9,275 nucleotides of DNA from Oscillibacter sp. (GTDB taxonomy: Bacteria > Bacillota > Clostridia > Oscillospirales > Oscillospiraceae). The notes under the pieces are model-generated. The model worked only from the letters and a program-made list of their open reading frames with translations, was not told where the DNA came from and did no database searches. How positions within the stretch are numbered: the first letter of the stretch is position 1; every line of letters starts with the position of its first letter. The position numbers were made by a program, and so were the translations under genes. The stretch lies in contig JAKSQE010000045.1 in the NCBI GenBank assembly GCA_024404295.1, forward strand, positions 1 through 9,275, written 5' to 3'. Below are positions 6,282 through 9,275 of this stretch, one piece after another.

Positions 6282-7505
6282 ATGACCTGCTATGACGAGC
6301 TGGTTGCCCGTGGCTTGATTGCACAGGTGACTGATGAAAATGAGATCAAAGAACTGATCAACAACGGAAAAGCGACATTCTATATCGGATTTGACCCCAC
6401 TGCGGATTCTTTGCATGTGGGCCATTTCATGGCATTGTGCCTGATGAAGCGCCTGCAGATGGCCGGCAATAAGCCGATTGCCCTGATCGGCGGCGGTACT
6501 GCTATGATCGGCGATCCCTCGGGCCGCAGCGATATGCGTTCCATGATGACTCGCGAGACCATTCAGCATAACTGTGACTGTTTCAAGAAACAGATGGAGC
6601 GTTTTATCGACTTCGGTGAGGGCAAGGCACAGATGGTCAACAATGCTGACTGGCTGCTGAATCTGAACTATGTGGACTTCATTCGTGATATCGGCGCCTG
6701 CTTCTCCGTGAACAATATGCTGCGCGCTGAGTGCTTCAAGCAGCGTATGGAGAAGGGCTTAAGCTTCCTGGAGTTCAACTATATGCCCATGCAGTCCTAT
6801 GACTTTTACTATCTGTTCCAGCACTATGGCTGCAATATGCAGTTCGGCGGAAACGACCAGTGGAGCAATATGCTGGGCGGTACGGAGCTGATCCGCCGCA
6901 AACTGGGCAAGGATGCCCATGCCATGACCATTACCCTGCTGCTGACCTCCGAGGGTAAGAAGATGGGTAAAACTGCCAAGGGTGCTGTGTGGCTGGATCC
7001 TGAAAAGACTTCTCCTTACGATTTCTACCAGTATTGGCGCAACATCGAGGATGCCGATGTCTTGAAGTGCATCCGTATGCTGACTTTCCTGCCCTTGGAG
7101 CAGATCGACGAGATGGACTCCTGGGAAGGTGCACAGCTGAATACCGCCAAGGAGATTCTGGCTTACGAGTTGACCAAGCTGGTCCACGGCGAGGAAGAGG
7201 CTAATAAGGCGCAGGAGACTGCCCGCGGCCTGTTTGCCGGTGCTGGCAATACTGCCAATATGCCCTCTACCCAGCTTCCCACTGAGAAGTTTACTGATGG
7301 CAAGATCGGTGCCATTGACCTGTTGGTGGCCTGCGGCCTGTGTCCGTCTAATGGTGAGGCTCGCCGTTTGATCCAGCAGGGCGGTGTGGCAGTCAATGAC
7401 CAGAAGGTTGCCGCCATCGACGTGACCTTTGTGCAGGAGATGTTCTCCGGCGATGGTGTGGTGATCAAGAAGGGTAAAAAGGTCTTCCACAGAGCATACC
7501 TGTAA
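6282..7505 (+). CDS. tyrS: Tyrosyl-tRNA synthetase
   Basis: TyrRS is a class I aminoacyl-tRNA synthetase, a cytosolic homodimer that activates tyrosine with ATP and charges tRNA-Tyr. The 407-residue product is of normal bacterial length. It has the nucleotide-binding HIGH motif as HVGH (45-48) after YIGFDPTADSL, GDPSGRSDMR (77-86), the tyrosine-pocket region FNYMPMQSYDFYYLF (165-179), QFGGNDQWSN (187-196), and the KMSKS loop as KMGKT (227-231). A C-terminal S4 domain (about 342-405) contacts the tRNA. The start is fixed by GGAGGAA (6268-6274), 7 bases upstream. Regulation is by the tyrosine T-box directly upstream. Codons end in C or G more often than in the left cluster (mostly CTG for Leu and frequent GGC for Gly), as expected for a well-expressed gene. 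No defects are seen. Confidence 0.98.
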   Translation: MTCYDELVARGLIAQVTDENEIKELINNGKATFYIGFDPTADSLHVGHFMALCLMKRLQMAGNKPIALIGGGTAMIGDPSGRSDMRSMMTRETIQHNCDCFKKQMERFIDFGEGKAQMVNNADWLLNLNYVDFIRDIGACFSVNNMLRAECFKQRMEKGLSFLEFNYMPMQSYDFYYLFQHYGCNMQFGGNDQWSNMLGGTELIRRKLGKDAHAMTITLLLTSEGKKMGKTAKGAVWLDPEKTSPYDFYQYWRNIEDADVLKCIRMLTFLPLEQIDEMDSWEGAQLNTAKEILAYELTKLVHGEEEANKAQETARGLFAGAGNTANMPSTQLPTEKFTDGKIGAIDLLVACGLCPSNGEARRLIQQGGVAVNDQKVAAIDVTFVQEMFSGDGVVIKKGKKVFHRAYL

Positions 7506-7519
7506 ATCATATCATTACG

Positions 7520-7558
7520 AACACGGCAGACGCGGCGTTTTAACGCCGCGCCTGTGTT
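7520..7558 (+). terminator. GC-rich intergenic hairpin after tyrS, no U-tract
   Basis: CGCGGCG (7531-7537) pairs perfectly with CGCCGCG (7544-7550) around TTTTAA, extended by an outer AACAC/GTGTT helix (7520-7524/7554-7558) across an internal loop. It lies 14 bases after the tyrS stop, but GTGTATGG follows rather than a run of Ts. It may be a weak terminator, a transcript 3'-end stabiliser or a processing point. I see no convincing promoter between it and the next gene. Confidence 0.5.
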
Positions 7559-7591
7559 GTGTATGGAATAAATGGAAAAGGAACGATACGA

Positions 7592-9220
7592 ATGATCACA
7601 GTCAATGACGTCAGCATGAACTTCAGCGGCCAGACCTTGTTTAAGCATGTTGATTTGAAATTTGTCCCCGGTAACTGCTACGGTATCATCGGCGCCAACG
7701 GTGCCGGTAAGTCCACTTTCCTGCGGATTCTTTCCGGCGATCTGGAGCCGACCACAGGCGAGGTCATTATCCCGAAAGAAGAACGAATGTCCATTCTGAA
7801 GCAGGATCACTTCCAGTATGATGCTTATACCGTGCTGGACACCGTCATCATGGGCAATCAGCACCTTTATGATATCATGAAGGAAAAGGATGCCCTTTAC
7901 GAGAAAGAAGACTTTACCGATGAAGATGGTGTAAGAGCCAGCGAACTGGAAGCAGAATTTGCTGAACTGAACGGATGGGAAGCGGAGTCTGATGTCAGTC
8001 GCCTGATTCAGGGCTTGGGTCTGTCCAACGATATTCTGTATAGCGAAATGTCCTCTCTGACTGCCAAAGAGAAAGTGAAAGTCCTGTTGGCACAGGCGCT
8101 GTACGGCAAGCCGGATATCATCCTGCTGGACGAGCCCACGAACCATCTGGATATTCAGGCTATCGAATGGTTGGAGGACTTCCTGATGGACTGCGAGAGC
8201 CTGATTCTGGTGGTCAGCCATGACCGTCACTTCTTGAACACCGTTTGCACCAACATCGTGGATGTGGACTACGGTCAGATCAAGATGTATGTCGGTAACT
8301 ACGAATTCTGGTATGAATCGAGCCAGATGGTGCAAAAGATGATGCGGGATCAGAACCGTAAAAACGAGGAAAAAATTAAGGAGTTGCAGGAATTTATTTC
8401 TCGTTTCTCTGCCAATAAGTCCAAGTCTAAGCAGGCAACGGCACGCCGCAAATTGCTGGACAAGCTGACTGTGGAGGAGATGCCGGCATCATCCCGCCGC
8501 TATCCATTTGTGGGCTTCAAGATGGATCGCGAGTGCGGAAAAGAAATTTTGACGGTAGAGAACCTGTCAAAAACGGTGGATGGCCGCAAGGTTCTGGATG
8601 GTGTCAGCTTCCGTATTAACAAAGGCGAAAAAGTTGCTTTTGTCGGCGAAGATGAGATTGCAAAGACCACTTTGTTTAAGATCATTATGGGCGAGATGGA
8701 GCCGGACGAGGGAAGCTATAAGTGGGGCACCACCATCACCACCAGCTATTTCCCGCTGGATAACTCTGAGTTCTTCAATGACTGCAACCTGAATTTGGTG
8801 GAGTGGCTGGGCCAGTACACCGCAGACAATGCAGAAGAGGGAACGGAGTCCTTCAAACGTTCTTTCCTTGGCCGCATGCTGTTCTCCGGTGATGATGTGT
8901 TCAAGCCGGTCAAAGTACTCTCCGGTGGCGAAAAGGTGCGTTGTATGCTGTCTCGCATGATGCTGTTCGGGTCCAATGTGCTGGTGCTGGATCAGCCCAC
9001 CAACCACCTGGATCTGGAGTCCATCACCGCTGTCAATAATGGCTTGATCGACTTCAAGGGTGTGGTGCTGTTTTCCAGCCACGACCATGAGTTCGTCCAG
9101 ACCATTGCAGACCGCATTATGGAGTTCGTGGACGGTAAGTTAATTGACAAAATGGGTACCTATGAGGACTATATTGCAGGTCAGCGGGAGGAATTTCTTG
9201 CCCGCATGAAAAAGGCGTAA
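7592..9220 (+). CDS. ykpA: ABC-F family ATPase, YkpA/YbiT subgroup
   Basis: ABC-F proteins are soluble tandem ATPases without membrane domains that bind the ribosomal E site and act on translation; the YkpA/YbiT role is poorly known, and the symbol follows the B. subtilis homologue. The 542 residues contain NBD1 with Walker A GANGAGKST (34-42) and Walker B LLDEPTNHLD (Glu181), then a Lys/Arg-rich linker (about 245-310, with FSANKSKSKQATARRK) that should be the P-site tRNA interaction motif, then NBD2. NBD2 has a good signature LSGGEKVRC (443-451), but its Walker A reads GEDEIAKTT (352-360), and Walker B is followed by Gln468 (LDQPTNHLD) instead of Glu. NBD1's signature position reads SSLTAKEKV. 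The start is ATG 7592, with AAAGGAA (7577-7583) ahead; the open frame back to a GTG at 7559 runs into the hairpin and is rejected. It lacks features of a resistance ABC-F, but that role cannot be excluded by eye. Confidence 0.93.
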   Translation: MITVNDVSMNFSGQTLFKHVDLKFVPGNCYGIIGANGAGKSTFLRILSGDLEPTTGEVIIPKEERMSILKQDHFQYDAYTVLDTVIMGNQHLYDIMKEKDALYEKEDFTDEDGVRASELEAEFAELNGWEAESDVSRLIQGLGLSNDILYSEMSSLTAKEKVKVLLAQALYGKPDIILLDEPTNHLDIQAIEWLEDFLMDCESLILVVSHDRHFLNTVCTNIVDVDYGQIKMYVGNYEFWYESSQMVQKMMRDQNRKNEEKIKELQEFISRFSANKSKSKQATARRKLLDKLTVEEMPASSRRYPFVGFKMDRECGKEILTVENLSKTVDGRKVLDGVSFRINKGEKVAFVGEDEIAKTTLFKIIMGEMEPDEGSYKWGTTITTSYFPLDNSEFFNDCNLNLVEWLGQYTADNAEEGTESFKRSFLGRMLFSGDDVFKPVKVLSGGEKVRCMLSRMMLFGSNVLVLDQPTNHLDLESITAVNNGLIDFKGVVLFSSHDHEFVQTIADRIMEFVDGKLIDKMGTYEDYIAGQREEFLARMKKA

Positions 9221-9275
9221 GCTGTTACGGCTTTGTAACTTTTTGTAACGGCATTAAAGTAGACATAATGATATT
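9221..9275 (+). terminator. Weak terminator-like hairpin after the ABC-F gene
   Basis: GTTAC (9224-9228) and GTAAC (9235-9239) can form a 5-bp stem around GGCTTT, followed by five Ts (9240-9244). A GTAACGGC copy at 9245-9252 offers alternative pairings. The stem is short, so this is a tentative terminator. CATAAT at 9264-9269 could be a -10 element for a gene beyond the window, but no well-spaced -35 is seen. Confidence 0.35.

Noticed and set aside
5805..6569. 254-codon open frame on the minus strand over the T-box leader
   Set aside because: It runs antisense to a structured riboswitch and the start of tyrS and covers both promoters; no family resemblance and no plausible ribosome binding site context.
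6759..7490. 243-codon minus-strand open frame inside tyrS
   Set aside because: Fully antisense to a conserved synthetase gene; the composition is a mirror of the tyrS codons.
7559..7591. GTG start 11 codons upstream in the ABC-F gene
   Set aside because: It sits at the foot of the intergenic hairpin, and homologues begin at the equivalent of MITVNDVS; AAAGGAA is correctly spaced for ATG 7592.
7163..8335. 390-codon open frame on the minus strand across the tyrS/ABC-F junction
   Set aside because: It lies opposite two well-identified genes, spans their intergenic hairpin, and its translation shows no recognisable domain; it arises from the G/C-ended codons of the real genes.
9224..9252. GTTAC/GTAAC repeats as a possible attachment site or repeat array
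   Set aside because: Only two or three 5-8 base units in a short AT-rich tail with no integrase or array structure; a weak terminator explains them better.
1..9275. Hidden defence, phage or mobile system
   Set aside because: Nearly every base is accounted for by conserved core genes and their control regions; no transposase, integrase, CRISPR repeats, terminal repeats or unexplained gene-sized gap remains.

Overview
The window is an ordinary housekeeping stretch of a chromosome, most likely from a Firmicute of class Clostridia. The basis is the gene order dxs-tlyA-nadK-argR-recN, which is a conserved clostridial cluster (B. subtilis has a related order without nadK), together with a tyrosine T-box leader and a YkpA-type ABC-F protein. 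GC content is moderate. Placing it in Oscillospirales would be a guess.

Layout. From the left edge to about 5285 runs a tight plus-strand cluster: dxs (5' end outside the window), tlyA, nadK, argR and recN. The first three junctions overlap by a few bases (ATGA twice, then 11-14 bases), and recN follows argR after 34 bases with its own strong ribosome binding site, so this reads as one transcript. A 13-bp perfect hairpin at 5290-5320 separates it from ridA, which is convergent on the minus strand, and probably ends transcription from both sides. The 520-base region 5762-6281 is regulatory. It holds a minus-strand promoter for ridA with two small inverted repeats, a plus-strand promoter, and a complete tyrosine T-box riboswitch in which Stem I, Stem II, a Stem IIA/B-like hairpin, Stem III, antiterminator and terminator can all be placed. 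The riboswitch controls tyrS. After an 86-base gap with a GC-rich hairpin comes an ABC-F ATPase of the YkpA/YbiT group, then a short tail with a weak terminator-like hairpin.

Functions. The left cluster combines isoprenoid precursor synthesis (Dxs), 2'-O-methylation of ribosomal RNA (TlyA), NADP supply (NadK), arginine-responsive repression (ArgR) and DNA break repair (RecN); the link is conserved gene order, not a shared pathway. The right part is translation: tyrosyl-tRNA synthetase under control of uncharged tRNA-Tyr, followed by a ribosome-associated ABC-F factor that may be partly co-transcribed.

I found no mobile element, CRISPR array, phage gene, toxin-antitoxin pair or defence system, and no evidence for an undescribed system. 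The observations most worth checking are at residue level: the ABC-F protein has all three degenerate ATPase elements, including a natural Glu-to-Gln change after Walker B, in the same composite nucleotide site; and ArgR has Glu-Asn where the family's arginine-binding Asp-Asp pair normally sits.
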